64,000 nt of DNA from Pyronema omphalodes. Lineage: Eukaryota; Ascomycota; Pezizomycetes; Pezizales; Pyronemataceae. Position numbers and translations under genes: made by a program. The stretch spans positions 372,001-436,000 of the forward strand of contig JAJJXM010000040.1 in assembly GCA_024516155.1 (NCBI GenBank). Direction: 5' to 3'. Shown one piece after another: positions 36,924-48,637 of the stretch. Within the stretch, counting starts at the first letter, position 1. Every line of letters starts with the position of its first letter. Below the pieces are notes generated by a model. That model did not search any database, was not told where the DNA came from, and worked only from the letters and a program-made list of their open reading frames with translations.

Positions 36924-38310
36924 TTATCTCCTTGCCTTCTCGTCCTCAATCTCAGCCAAAACCTGCTGCAAGACAGCCTCTCTACGCCGCAAGTGCCCCT
37001 CAAGAGCATCAACCTGCTCCTTGACCATATCCAAATCGTCCCGTACAGACTTTAGACTTTTTCCAGCCTCAAGCCCAGTTCCTTCGTCCAAGTTCCGTAG
37101 CTCTCGTCGCTTGTAGTCCAACATCTGTTCTAACTCACGCTTGACCAATGCAATTGTTGATGCACCCGATGCACCATGACGGTCCCGATTACGGCGTTTT
37201 TCGGCGGCTGCCTCGGCGTCGGCAATTTGCTTCTCAAGGTCGGCAAGTTCGCGCTTGAGACGAACTTCTTCCCAGTCTTCATCTTTTGTTGAAGAGAAAT
37301 CGGTTCCTGATAGCAATATCAGCACAACGTCAACAGTCATTTTGAAATGAAAATAACCCACCAGAGTGCTTGTAAGTAGAAGCACCACCAATTCCCAAAC
37401 GAGTGATATAGCTCTCTCCAAACGCAGCCTTCTTTCCAGATATAGTGTTTCTGTCTGGACCACTTGCTCTCTGTGGAGGTTTCACAGACTCAATATCGTA
37501 GTTGATTTTATTCTGCTCGAATGAAGCCCGGAGTGACGCAGGAATACTGGCGGGTATACGGTAGCCCTCGTGACGGTTGCTGAGCATGTGGAGGAATGCA
37601 ATACATTGGTCTTTTCCAATTGTAGTGGTTTTTGACGGGTTAACCATGTTCCTATATATTCGTATGAGTAAGTCATGAGTGCATAGAAAATGTGGAATGG
37701 ATAATTGGTGGGCACCAACCATGCACGAGTGATTTCAGTATCGGGAACATCGATGCTGTCATACAGCTCATTGAGCGCCGCAACTATATTGCCAGTAAGT
37801 ATGGTATTTGCGCAACAAAAGCGCGGCACACTTACATGCGATCTGACCGTGGGTTCCCGAGTTTGCCATGTAGATGTCTTCGTATTTTCTCTTATCCGCA
37901 GGCGCCATGTACCACTCAAAGCCATTCTTCAAGCCAGGCGTATCATCCTCAGGCTCAGGACGTTCAAATTCCTCTCCTCCATTATCCAGCGCGTCCTTTG
38001 CTCTAACCAAATGTAACTTGGATTCCGGGATGAGCCAGTCTGGGAGAGTTTTGGGTACAGTTTTAAGGTCTCCGTTAATAATTTCATAGATAAGTCTCAT
38101 AGCGACACAAAACTCCTCAAAGTCGAGGTCTCCATCCCTATCAATATCGGCAAGATCCCATATCTTTGCGAGCTGGTTGTCGGAAAGTCCAGAGTTGCGC
38201 AGGATCGAAGATGCCTGATCACCGGTGATTTTAAGGTTGCCTTGGGAATGGTGAGAAAAGATCTCCCAGTATTTATCGATGTCGGCCTGGGAGATCGGTT
38301 TGCGAGACAT
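36924..38310 (-). CDS. END3: Endocytic actin regulator End3 (EH-domain protein)
   Basis: Four exons (38310-37836, 37783-37720, 37651-37362, 37306-36924) encode 403 aa, with introns of 52, 68 and 55 bp and all phases consistent. End3 works with Pan1 and Sla1 at cortical actin patches during endocytic internalisation. The start is [10 protein letters not shown], chosen because the family begins directly before the first EH domain; the frame stays open 32 codons further upstream. The EH domain (about 5-100) includes the EF-hand loop [13 protein letters not shown] (D56-E66). It is followed by [33 protein letters not shown] and a second EH-like domain ([42 protein letters not shown]). The C-terminus is two long coiled-coil stretches ([37 protein letters not shown]). 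Length matches fungal End3. Confidence 0.95.
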
Positions 38311-38690
38311 CGTGAATGGTGGGCGCGATTGCGAGGTTGCTCCGTCACCGACGAGGTACGCGCAATTGAAATCGGAGATCTTGTTGCTGGGAAGGTCAGC
38401 TCCCACCCTGAAGCTGTGGACACAAGAGCTAAGGGGGTGTCACGTGATGCGAGCCGCAAGCATGCTTTGTCATTCAATGGAAACAATCGTTCATGAATTA
38501 ATGGAAGCTGTGAGAGTGAATTATATTGTCAATAGCAGACAGCTCAAACACAGCAAAATACATTCATCATTATGCGCTGATAAGAAACATTGTGTCCGAA
38601 TAAAAATAACTTTTCCGTAGCCCAACCAACGCCAAAAACCAAAAATTAAAACAATTGCCCTTAACATAACCAATTGTAGTCCTCCGCAGT

Positions 38691-39344
38691 TTAATTCTTT
38701 CCCATCTGCTGCATAATCTTATCCAATAAGACATGACTGGTCTTTCCAAGCTTAACCTGCCCAGTTCTAGTCCTCGCGGACATGCTTCTCTTGTGCATGT
38801 CACGTTGCTCGAGCTTCCGCTCTCGTTCCTGACGTCTCTGCTCAGCAGCCTTTGCGGCTTCCTCGCGTTCTCGCTTTTGCCTCGCCGCTATAGATTCCTC
38901 CTTCATGAACGACGAAGTCTTGGGCTTTCTCTGGCGTCTCTCGAATGGTGTCTTTGCGGTAGTTTCGGATTGGTCCTCTCTGGCGATCATAGCTTGTCTA
39001 TCCGCATTCATTGCTGGTGGTGCATTTGTAGATTCTGCCCCCTCCATTGCAGTGTCTTCGGCGTTGGCAGCTTTGGCAGCAGCACTGCGTGCCTTGCGCT
39101 CTTGCTCGGCCTCCTCGAATAGCTTCTGTGCACGAATGGCATTGGGGTCGGCGGCGAGGTTTCCAGTCGTCGAGAGGGTCTTGCTGTATTCCTTGCGGAC
39201 CTTGGCTTTCTGAATCAAGGCGTTCTTGATTTTGGTGACCTTGCGCTTGTAGACTCCATCCGGGAGGTTTGCGGGGCCGACGGAGAATCCCTTCTTTTTG
39301 TCGCCCGCAGGTCTTGTCTTATTGCCTGGTCGAATAGCACCCAT
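38691..39344 (-). CDS. FYV7: rRNA-processing protein Fyv7 family
   Basis: A single exon of 217 aa. The family marker [24 protein letters not shown] is at residues 17-41, followed by [16 protein letters not shown]. The rest is highly charged, helical and rich in Ala, Glu, Arg and Lys ([20 protein letters not shown]), typical of nucleolar assembly factors. Fyv7 is needed in yeast for 35S pre-rRNA processing and 40S subunit formation. It lies 381 bp upstream of END3 in the same direction and 595 bp from the divergent PPR gene. No intron is needed. Confidence 0.85.
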   Translation of the reverse strand: MGAIRPGNKTRPAGDKKKGFSVGPANLPDGVYKRKVTKIKNALIQKAKVRKEYSKTLSTTGNLAADPNAIRAQKLFEEAEQERKARSAAAKAANAEDTAMEGAESTNAPPAMNADRQAMIAREDQSETTAKTPFERRQRKPKTSSFMKEESIAARQKREREEAAKAAEQRRQERERKLEQRDMHKRSMSARTRTGQVKLGKTSHVLLDKIMQQMGKN

Positions 39345-39939
39345 GTTCGATATTGACTTTGCGTGTAAACTTTTCGGGTTTGGAAGGGGTATGAGTCTTC
39401 GGAGGTATTCGGAGTAGAGTTGGACTGTTTTCTGCTGGTTACCGGATTACGAATGTTCGCGTGAGTTATCGGTGGCGGCGCATCGCGACGCTCAAAAATA
39501 AGAAGCGACCCAGACCAGCGCCAAGCCATACCCGTCGAGAAGTTTTCTTGGTGCTTCCGATTTTCTCACCACCGTAGGGTCGTGACGTCGAGTGAATCAG
39601 TTATCTTACGCCGTCAGCCCGCCGACGTCCACCCTCGATATATCCATTTGCCACAACTAAAATCAATATTTTCATCACGTTCTTCCGCTCGAGCAATTTC
39701 CAACATCGATACCCTTGTTTGGTGGATGCATTGAGGGTATGTCTTCTGACACCAGGTCTTTCTGGCATAACATATTATCTGGTATGTTCATTACATTCCC
39801 CGGTTCTACTTTATGCTTTGACACTCCCGACCGGCTCGCTGATACTCTATTGTGCGGCAGAAGACTCGAATTACACGTCATCTTTCTTCCGGTGACCATT
39901 AGGTGCACACTACAACACTCCCGCACGATACTCCCGGGA
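39345..39939. promoter_or_regulatory. Divergent promoter of FYV7 and the PPR gene
   Basis: Separates two divergent starts. Contains the CRE-like palindrome TGACGTC (about 39583-39589). The PPR frame stays open through the right part of this region, so the exact translation start is chosen by similarity. Confidence 0.45.
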
Positions 39940-42900
39940 ATGCTAGAACGGGTTGCCGTTCATCGACTGGAGTCCGGTGGACTACGTCTCCTACGAAATG
40001 GACGGGCTCGGAAGCGGATGCTACACTCGGGCTTCTGGGTGCACGGTGCTGGAGAACTTGACCTTGCATCTGCGGCGGCAAGTTTGTTTGGTGGGGCAAC
40101 CGGCGGGGAATGCTATGATGAAGACCATCCATCGACTGCGACAAACACGACCCAACGATCATCATCACAGTCGAACGCTACTTCGAGGCGCAATGACCTG
40201 ATACAGTTGGATTTTCTATATCCATCCGGAGCACTTACATTCCTACGACACTTCGGTAGAGCAATTCCCCGGAGAGATGGAAGTCAGGTGTTTCCACTCG
40301 GCGGGGTTAAGAGAGATTATTCCTCATCTACACAAACTTCCGGGGACAGACTTGAAGCACGCAAGTTAGAGGAGCCATCGAAATCGAAAGAACTACCACC
40401 ACTAGAACCTATGCCGGATCTACTACCAATAGTCCCAGAACCCAACCTTAAACGCCCAGATGGAGACCCTTTCAACAGAATCAAAGAAATTCGAGATTCG
40501 ATGGAGAACGGTCACTACGAATCCTGCTGGTACCACTACTGGCGTATGTCTGTGCCGACCAACCCGACAAACAGACTGATCTGGAGACATTTTCTCATAC
40601 GATACCTACTTCATTCTCGCCATAAACTGGAAACCATCAGAGTAATGTCGTTGATCAGAAAAATTCCACAGCGTCAATGGACAAAGGTGGAATATGAGTC
40701 GTTAGTGAGATGTTACTTAAGGCTCGACATGCCCCGTCGAGCGCTCGAAGTGCTACGAGATAACGTTACATGCAAGAAATTTTCCCGTGACTCTGGTTTT
40801 GAAGTATTTATGCGACACTGCCTACTACGAAAAAAATACGATTTGCTCGAGGAGGCCTGGAAAATTCTTCGCGGACTGGACGAAAGCCCCGGCATGCAAG
40901 AGCGACCAACCGGTGACCGAAAGATGGACCTCAACACGGTAGCGATGCCCAGCATGAGGGAACCAGAACTCTTTGGACAGTATTTCGATGCTTGTATGGA
41001 ATATGCAAAATCGGTTCCTGAGAAGAAATATACCTGCTTTGATCTCAGGGACGAGCTTGCAGAGGAGTTGGTGAAGAGTTGTTTACGGTACATTACGCGC
41101 ACCGAGGCGCCGTGGTCTGGCGATTACTGGGAAATAGCATGGTTATTCATTCGAAAAAGAAAGAAGTGGGTAGCTGTCAAAAATGACTGGGAGAGGGTCA
41201 TTCATTATCTTGCAGCACACCGCCAGGATGTCGCAGCTACATGGCGTTACAAACGATATCGAATTCGCGAACCAAAGGCTGTGCCGATATCATTAATGAA
41301 TCAGGTTCTCAAATGTTTTGCAAGGATGGAAGATTATGACGGAATGAAGATGCTTTGGGACGACATTTACTTGATTTCTGACGCACAAAAACCAAGCGAA
41401 GAATCTTATTCCGTTCTGATGGCAGCACTCGCTCGTCGTGGACAGGTCGCCGAGGTCCGGCTGTTGTTACAGGATTTCGAGTCACAATATGGACTCAGTC
41501 AACCAATGCACTTTTCTCATATAATGCAAGCTCATGTAGAACGTGGAGAGATACGTGGTGCTCTGGAATGGTTCGATCGCATGAAGGAGCGCGGTGTTAA
41601 ACCGGATACTATTGCATACAACATCATCATCAACGGATTCCGTAGAGTAGGAGACGTCGATGCCGCCGCAGCACGAGTTCAAGATCTTCTCGCCGAGGGA
41701 CTTAGTCCCGACAGGACCACTTACAACATTCTCCTTAGAATTTGTGCGGACCGAGGAGATGTCACCGGTGCCGAAAACTTGTTCGATCTCATCAAAAAGA
41801 GTGGTCTCGAAGTTGATGCCTACGCCTATGAGGCGATGGTGTCTGTTTACTGTGCTATCGGTGATATGCAGAAGGCAGAGGCTATTCTCGACCGGATTGT
41901 CGGTATGCAGTTCGAGCAGTCGGTTTCGCCAATTTGGAATACAGTTATGTCCAAATACTTGGAGTATGGAAATCAGGAAAGAGTCAACCAACTCATGGCG
42001 GCTATGCACCAGCATAAGATTGCTTTCGACTACCATACTTATGGAATTGTTATGCATTCCCTTTGTTTGGCAGACAAAATGGATGTTGCAGAGGAGACTC
42101 TTACATTCATGAAAGAATCTGGATTCAAAATCAGCACCGATAAGTACGTTATTCTCATGGTCGGATACTTGTCAAAGGGCGATTATGAGAGTGTCTGGAG
42201 CACCTTTAAACGGATGATCGACAGCGGTCTTAAGGCTGATTTCAAGACGCTCGCCGTTTTGCTCAAGTCTTACGCCCATGCCGAAAAACAAGAGTTCGAA
42301 GGAGTCGAAGGCAACGAAGTTTTCCTTTCGTCCACTGAGAGCATTCTAGACGGCCTTAGCGAACAAGACCTAGATATCGGTTCCTTTGACTACCACAAGT
42401 CAGCCACACCGGCCTGGCTCTTCACCCCGGTTATCAACGTCTACTACCACAAGTCAGCCTGGGAACGTGCTATCGCTATCTTCCAACGATTTTTGAATAT
42501 TTCCAAGAATGAGGAGTACGGTGTCGGTCCTAACATCCAGATGTATGGTTCCATGATGCGCGTCTTCCTCGCCGGAGGAGATATAGAAGCGGCCAAGCAG
42601 ATGTGGTATGGATTGAAGGATGCCTCAATCTATAAACACAAGGCTGTTGACCTCAAACGATCTGCCCAACGGAAAATTGTCCAGGTTTACGAAAACGATA
42701 TTGCCGATTGTTTGTCGACTATTATCCGCGCTTTGGTTAAGATTGGAGATTACGAAACAATCGATCACGAAGTCCAAGACATACAGCAATTAGGCTACAC
42801 GCTTGACAACGTTAACTGGAACGACTACGTCCAGGCCATGGTTCTTGCAGGAAGAACCCTCGAGGCAGCGGTCACTTGCGAGAAGCAGTTGATGAGCAGA

Positions 42901-43278
42901 TGGCGAGAGGTTAGATTGTACTTCATGTACCAAGACCCTCTCATGCGTGGAGAGGATTTGAAGGAGTTGCCTTCGGTTCGACCTTTCTTGAGAACCATCG
43001 AATCGCTTGCCACCGAACTCCGATCTCTTCAGACAGCTAGACAGGCGGGTAACGAGAAGGCTAAACAGCTTTTAATTGCGATTTACCGAGACGCCCCGAC
43101 TGTTTGGGAGGCATGTGATGGTCTTGAGGACTTGGACGAGCGTATCAATAAGGAGTTGTACTTCCGTCTCCAGAAGGGAGTGGATGAGAATTGGCGTATG
43201 GAGAGCAAAGAGCGCAGAGCTAAACGAGACTCAGCGCAGGGAATTCTTGGAACTTCTGATGTTAACATCCCCTATTAA
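39940..43278 (+). CDS. Mitochondrial pentatricopeptide-repeat protein (cya-5-like)
   Basis: 1112 aa from MLERVAVHRLESGG. The frame is open 75 codons upstream with other ATGs, but this start matches the typical N-terminus of a conserved fungal PPR family, and the first 40 residues are basic and almost free of acids, as in mitochondrial presequences (RLLRNGRARKRMLHSGFW). PPR units of about 35 residues are clear from about residue 390 on: RGVKPDTIAYNIIINGF, EGLSPDRTTYNILLRICADR, SGLEVDAYAYEAMVSVYC, HKIAFDYHTYGIVMHSLC, ESGFKISTDKYVILMVGY. Such proteins bind mitochondrial transcripts. Neurospora cya-5, which supports COX1 expression, is the likeliest relative, but orthology is from memory of the N-terminal pattern. 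No intron is needed. Divergent from FYV7. Confidence 0.85.
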   Translation: MLERVAVHRLESGGLRLLRNGRARKRMLHSGFWVHGAGELDLASAAASLFGGATGGECYDEDHPSTATNTTQRSSSQSNATSRRNDLIQLDFLYPSGALTFLRHFGRAIPRRDGSQVFPLGGVKRDYSSSTQTSGDRLEARKLEEPSKSKELPPLEPMPDLLPIVPEPNLKRPDGDPFNRIKEIRDSMENGHYESCWYHYWRMSVPTNPTNRLIWRHFLIRYLLHSRHKLETIRVMSLIRKIPQRQWTKVEYESLVRCYLRLDMPRRALEVLRDNVTCKKFSRDSGFEVFMRHCLLRKKYDLLEEAWKILRGLDESPGMQERPTGDRKMDLNTVAMPSMREPELFGQYFDACMEYAKSVPEKKYTCFDLRDELAEELVKSCLRYITRTEAPWSGDYWEIAWLFIRKRKKWVAVKNDWERVIHYLAAHRQDVAATWRYKRYRIREPKAVPISLMNQVLKCFARMEDYDGMKMLWDDIYLISDAQKPSEESYSVLMAALARRGQVAEVRLLLQDFESQYGLSQPMHFSHIMQAHVERGEIRGALEWFDRMKERGVKPDTIAYNIIINGFRRVGDVDAAAARVQDLLAEGLSPDRTTYNILLRICADRGDVTGAENLFDLIKKSGLEVDAYAYEAMVSVYCAIGDMQKAEAILDRIVGMQFEQSVSPIWNTVMSKYLEYGNQERVNQLMAAMHQHKIAFDYHTYGIVMHSLCLADKMDVAEETLTFMKESGFKISTDKYVILMVGYLSKGDYESVWSTFKRMIDSGLKADFKTLAVLLKSYAHAEKQEFEGVEGNEVFLSSTESILDGLSEQDLDIGSFDYHKSATPAWLFTPVINVYYHKSAWERAIAIFQRFLNISKNEEYGVGPNIQMYGSMMRVFLAGGDIEAAKQMWYGLKDASIYKHKAVDLKRSAQRKIVQVYENDIADCLSTIIRALVKIGDYETIDHEVQDIQQLGYTLDNVNWNDYVQAMVLAGRTLEAAVTCEKQLMSRWREVRLYFMYQDPLMRGEDLKELPSVRPFLRTIESLATELRSLQTARQAGNEKAKQLLIAIYRDAPTVWEACDGLEDLDERINKELYFRLQKGVDENWRMESKERRAKRDSAQGILGTSDVNIPY

Positions 43279-44038
43279 AACTTCTGTATTATATTAGATC
43301 TTTCACGATTTGCGGGGAGTTTTGTTTTCTTTTACTTCGAATTTTATGTTTTGTTCATGGGGATGGGATATGGTGTGTTTTTGACTTTTTGAACCTTTTT
43401 TTTTTTTTTTTTTTTTTTGCTGGTTTATTTTTGCTTGGTATTTGCGTACTCGTACTGTTAGAGCTGATGATTGCAACGAGGAGTTGATCATATGTATTAA
43501 AAGGTGTTGAGGGACATATAGAAAAAAACGGTGCTTGGATTGAGGGTTTTCCGCTCTGCCCTGGGGATTTGTACAGTAGATTATTGCGGATGGTTGGTTA
43601 TGAATGCATTAAGGAGATGGTGGACTGTAAATATTCTGATGTCTTGCGTGTTTGGGAATCATAGGGGGGGGGGGGGGGGGGTGGTAAATGCTGTATGATA
43701 TCAAAGACTGTGTTACGGCCGAGCAACTTTCGAATGAAGACATAATGTTTATCAAGTGACAACGAAATGCGTAACACATGTGAAGAAGTGCGAGTTTACA
43801 ATCCACATCTGTTTCAACCTCAACCGGCAGTGGTCACAAAAGGAATAATCTTTCAAATCTCCGTTATCCAATGACCATTGGCAACTACCTCCCTCTCACG
43901 GGAATTGACGTCACAATCACCCCGTTTCCCGATAGGATACAGCAACTATCTAATCCCTCCCACCTCCCTCCCTTCCTCCCATCTTCCACCACCTCCCAAT
44001 CACCATCATATTCGTCCATCCAACCAACCACAATCAAA
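43279..44038. other. Intergenic with T23 and G18 homopolymers
   Basis: T23 at 43396-43418 in the 3' flank of the PPR gene and G18 at 43664-43681. A CRE-like TGACGTCA lies at about 43908-43915, 125 bp before the start of the next gene. Confidence 0.6.
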
Positions 44039-44893
44039 ATGTTAATCCGCATAATCCTCCTGCAATCCCTCCTCTTCTGTCTCTTCACCACAATCGGCTA
44101 CTACACAAAACCGCACCTCCAAATCTTCTGGGAAGACTCGAAACAACTCGCCGTTGATATACTACCCCCAAGCGCGCTGAGGATTCTTTTGCCTCCTCAT
44201 ATTTTGGAGACTCTTCCGCCGGTTTCTGGGGATGGTGGCGTGTTGCTGGATTTACTGGATTTGGTCAATGGTATGAGGAGCATGACGGGCATGAGGGGCA
44301 TGAGTTTACCAGTGTCAGTGTCGGTGGAGGGGATTTCACCAGTGTCAGTGTCGGTGGAAATGGGGGATTTAACTTCCGCTGCTGCTGCTGCTGCTGCTGC
44401 TGAGGCTGCTTCGAATATCATGCCACCAGGGAAATCAGCAGACGATACCACCAGTCCCGCTGAATCCACCACCACCGCTGGCCCAGAAGTCCGGAAAGAA
44501 ATTAAACTTATTCATCTATCCCCCCCAAGGAATACAGAAACCCCGAAAGAAACTCCGAAAGAAACCACAGAAACCTCAAAAGAAACTCCCCTACTAGATC
44601 GTCTAGTCAAAATTGCTAATATGTTCAATGTCGATTCTTATTTTGGGATTGAGGAGTTTTCGGTTTCGCAGTATCTTGAGAAACCGGATTCTTTGAAGGG
44701 GAGAATGGGTTCGGTTGGTGGTGAAGGTTTGGCGGGGGAGGAAGAGAAGGAGTTGTTGGAGGGGGAGAAGGAGGAGGAGGAGAAGAAGAAGGAGCAAGAA
44801 AAGGATGTTGATGAAGAGGTTGTTAGGGATAAGCTTTGGGCTTTACTTGGTGGGCAAGAGGACGGGAGGGAGAAGGTGGTTGATGAGATTTAA
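44039..44893 (+). CDS. Membrane-anchored orphan with charged C-terminus
   Basis: 284 aa from MLIRIILLQSLLFCLF; the frame is open 56 codons further upstream, but this ATG directly precedes a membrane segment (2-22) and follows CAATCAAA. The segment GYYTKPHLQIFWEDSKQLA follows, then DILPPSALRILLPPHILE, a polyalanine tract of nine from a GCT repeat (44380-44402), a KETPKETTETSKETP repeat (TPKETPKET) and a Glu/Lys-rich tail with about 40 percent charged residues. The tail ends in a helix (DKLWALLGGQEDGREKVVDEI). No known domain was recognised. The topology suggests a single-pass or signal-anchored protein with a long tail. Probably real, but the start and function are uncertain. Confidence 0.6.
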   Translation: MLIRIILLQSLLFCLFTTIGYYTKPHLQIFWEDSKQLAVDILPPSALRILLPPHILETLPPVSGDGGVLLDLLDLVNGMRSMTGMRGMSLPVSVSVEGISPVSVSVEMGDLTSAAAAAAAAEAASNIMPPGKSADDTTSPAESTTTAGPEVRKEIKLIHLSPPRNTETPKETPKETTETSKETPLLDRLVKIANMFNVDSYFGIEEFSVSQYLEKPDSLKGRMGSVGGEGLAGEEEKELLEGEKEEEEKKKEQEKDVDEEVVRDKLWALLGGQEDGREKVVDEI

Positions 44894-45446
44894 GGGGATA
44901 TGGGGGTTGGTTTGTAGAAGCGGGGGAGGGAGGAGGATTGATGGGGGTGCTTTGTTTTTTTTTTCTTTCTTCTTTTTGAAGAGAAGGTTAATTTTGGATA
45001 GACTGTTATAAAGTGTATTTAATTAGATGACTGGTAGTTGAAGATTGGAGGCTTTTGTAAAAGGTTGGAGATTAATTTGTAATGTTTAAATTTTGGTTAT
45101 GGTGCTGGTACATAAAACTGATTTGAGAATCATGGGTTGTCACTAGTTATTTAACTTTTTCATTATTGACGGTCTTTTCGTATCCAAATTTGTTTACTGT
45201 TTGAGACAATCCAGGAGCTTATTTGAAATGTCGAATAAAAAACTGATAGATCATATGAACATGTCGAAGAGAAACGAAGATTCGACTGCAGCAAATGAAA
45301 GCATTGAATGAAACTTTCTCATATTCAACGGACTGATGAGAATGATGATGTCACAACCACAATCGTGGAACATAGATAAATTCGTCATCCTTAGCTAACA
45401 AAACGAGCGATATAAATCCATTAAACCCCATCCATAACATGACCTC
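44894..45446. other. Convergent intergenic region
   Basis: Lies between the stop codons of two convergent genes. T-rich 3' flanking sequence; nothing else seen. Confidence 0.5.
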
Positions 45447-46415
45447 CTAAGTTTTCTTAACCGGGCTTCCATGCTGAAAAAACAAGATCTTCACCGTCAA
45501 AGCCAATGCAGCATGTAGAGCCACCACAACAATTAACAAAATCTTCGCCGTCTTCGCATCCGTAGCAGACACCACGGGATAAAGGTTCCTCAACAAAAAC
45601 ACCGCCGAAACACCAAACCCAATACCAACGAATACCCAATTCAAGATCGTAATGGGACTAGCACTTGCAATCGCAACAGGTACCCAGATCAGGTTTGCAT
45701 ATCCATAGAGACATAGACATTCTAGTAGTTTTGCAGATTCGGATCCATACCACTTCAAAACTCCCCATAAGGCCACAGGAATAAAGGATGTGTAACCATA
45801 CATCAATCCTGCGGCTCCGGATAGGAGTCCAAAGTCATAGGAATATGGCTCATCTTTCATCCGTGCAAAGTAATGCGATAAGGTAGAGGTAAGGAAAAGA
45901 ATCAACACCACGGTGGTGGTGATCCAAAAGGGTCCGTAGAGATCGGGTCGGTCTTCTAGGACATCTAGAAACATGGCTTTGGGCCATAATACTGCCCAGC
46001 ATCGCTTTAGAACTTCGTTGGTGTCGACGTCGAAGAATTGCGCGTAGAAATCGAGGGACCAGAGATAGCGTTTTCCGGTGGGATCAGAGCGGGTTTGACC
46101 GGAGTTGGAGCCGGAGCCGGAGTTGAAGAAACCACGATCTTAAGGTTGGGGGGTTAGCTTTTGGTTGAGGTATTCGGGAATTATCAGAAGAAAGGAGGAG
46201 CTGACTTTGGTTGGAGGGAATCTTGCCGGAAGCTTGGTCGGCGTTGTAATCTGGGGAAGCTGGTTAGCTATAGAGCTCTTGGGAGCTTAAGGGTCATTGA
46301 GTGGGAAGCTTGTACTGGATTGGTGGAACTCTAAATCTGAAAGATCGGTATGTCCCAAGTCTCCATCGTCATCGTCGATATCTACTACTACGTCGTAACC
46401 GGCGTTGTTCGCCAT
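45447..46415 (-). CDS. Yip1-domain Golgi membrane protein (YIPF1/2, yeast Yip5-like)
   Basis: Three exons (46415-46316, 46250-46206, 46138-45447) encode 278 aa. The introns are 65 and 67 bp; the first has donor GTACAA and branch GCTAAC, the second the unusual donor GTCAGC. Phases agree across both. Yip-family proteins are five-span Golgi/ER membrane proteins that bind Ypt/Rab GTPases in vesicle traffic. The N-terminus is acidic and cytosolic (DVVVDIDDDDGDLGHTDL), with a Gly/Ser linker, then the family signatures LWSLDFYAQFFDVDTNEVL and DLYGPFWITTTVVLILFL. Further spans contain YDFGLLSGAAGLMYGY, IPVALWG, LYGYANLIWVPVAIA and LRNLYPVV, ending in a last helix and FFQHGSPVKKT. Every expected element is present. 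Confidence 0.88.
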
Positions 46416-48637
46416 GGCGATATTGGAGATGGTGGCGGGGGGGATGATGGGTGTTGTGTCTCGACCGAAGCTTTGGTAAGGTGAGGCTTTGACATGACGG
46501 CGTACGGCTTGCAGGGTGTCTCAGGTAAGGTATGATAAGATTATCTGATAAGATACTTCCATGTTGATAATGGATGATTAGTGAACAAGGGTTATCTACG
46601 CTAACTTGGATAAGCGCCGAGTGCTGTGCTCGTGTGATCCAGCGATAAGTGCGCCCTATTTTCTGTAGAGGTCAGGGAATCCAGGAATTCACCTCAACTC
46701 TATGTACAGCGTCGATTACCCGCATGCCCCACTTCGTCACCTTGCACAAATTACCCGCCGCTGGACTGCACGTTGGAGAAATGCGCTTGCTTTAAGCTGT
46801 GCCTAGGTGTCTCACCAACTGGCAACTTCAGCCGGATCCCAGGTCGAGCAGCACTGCATGCTCGCTTGTTACCGGACTCCCAGTTTGTTGCTGCATACAG
46901 AGTGCAGATAAGGTCGTTGTGGGGTCCAGAAAAGTGTTGAAGTATGGCACCATAGTGGGGGGAACTTGGTGGGGCAAATTTCAGAATGCCGGATTGAATG
47001 GTGTTGGGGTTGGGCTTTCCATCTCTACCGTCTTTGAATTGAGAATTTACTGGATTCTTAGATGTTTTTTAGCCTAGTATTAGGCCTTCTGTAAAGAAGA
47101 AAATTCTCTTCGAGAACATTTCTTTCCCAGGAATCGTTTCACACCTTTACGGAGACGGACGCCGCACCCGAGCAGAGAATTTCCCAGGAAACGTCAGCCG
47201 GAATTGCCTGATTCAATCACTCGATATTTATGGATATTTATGAGTATGAATAGGCATTCAGTCCTATTTCCATATATCCTATGGTACAGAGTAAGCTGAA
47301 ACAGGTCCAAAAAAAACATTCATCTATGACGTTATAAACCTAGACGAAAGACGCTACCATGATTGTTTCCCGTGTCGACCATCGGAACACAAGAAGTGGC
47401 TCATGAAGGCCTGGGTCTGTCTAGTGAGATTTCGGTTCCTGTATTGTCTTAGCCTGCACTCTGGACCCTGGATTGACGTTGGATAGGGTACCTTGGTGTA
47501 AATAAATTTCGTCAGCGTCGGTCATTTGAAGTGGGGGGTTTGTTGAGGTTTTGTTTGGGCTGTGTTTTGTAAACTTTGAAATATCAAACAAATCGTCAAA
47601 GTGGTCTTCAATTGGTATTCATAACGCCTCACTCGACGTACGATTATACTGCATGTAAATAAATGTTGGACTGCGGTTGTTTGCAGTTTCACAGCCCGGC
47701 GGCGAAGATCTGGAACATCTATCCGCTTCACCGTGTTTCGGGAATTTCGATGATGTATATAGCGCAGGATTTTTTTTCGCGTGTGACTCGACTACCAGGC
47801 TTGCTTGTCATCTGGGCAAAGTCACGAAAGAGTTAACAACTCAAAATCAACAAAATGGACAGCAGCAGAAAAACAACATCTGACAGCTCAATCCATGTCA
47901 CAATAAAGTGGAAAAAAAAACGTGACACCAATCGACTTGCTTGATAGATAGCAAAGAGAGTTTCGGGTGGCGCAAAGACTGGTTCCTGGCAACTTTTACT
48001 GCTCGTGGTGGGCTTTGAGAAAGAAAAAAAAAAACTACCGGAGAGCGCAAGGAATGCTGGTATTTGCGCTTCAGCTTGTCTGTGCTTGATGATTTTTGTA
48101 CCATTCGGACTCTCTTCCAGCCAAGGCTGAACGTAGAATTTATGGAGAGATATTTCGTTCAGCTGAAAAAAAAAACATCAGAAATTTCTATGAAAACACC
48201 ATCTGCACCCTCATAAACCACTCTCTTTGGCCATTGGAGATCCCCTGCGTTGGGTTGTTGGCATACATATACATCACCCACGAACTTGTTGTGGATTGGA
48301 TCCGGAACACGGAGAGTGACCTGCTTGCTTGTTATACACTGGTCTGGCGAAGACGGAAGGAATCAGGACAAGCAAAATAGATACGGTAAATATAAGGACG
48401 AGGAAGAGCAAAATAAATTGCAGTAAATATACAAACGAGGCATAGCAAGATTCCCAAAACCAGCCAGCAAGTCAAGTCAGTCAGTCAGTCATACGTCGGG
48501 TCGACTAAGGCGCAAGTGTATATTATTTATTGGAAACCTCCTTCGTCGCCCATGCCGGGCTGCTCTGCTCCCCACTCACCCTACCAAACTCGTTCTTTTC
48601 ACTCAATACTTCTGGTATATTCGGGACTGCTGCTAAA
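46416..48637. other. Intergenic region, no gene seen
   Basis: Upstream of both flanking divergent genes. Short poly-A runs (47913-47920, 48026-48035). Two short GATATTTAT and TTTCCCAGGAA duplications near 47120-47240. ORFs are under 95 codons and unremarkable. Confidence 0.5.
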
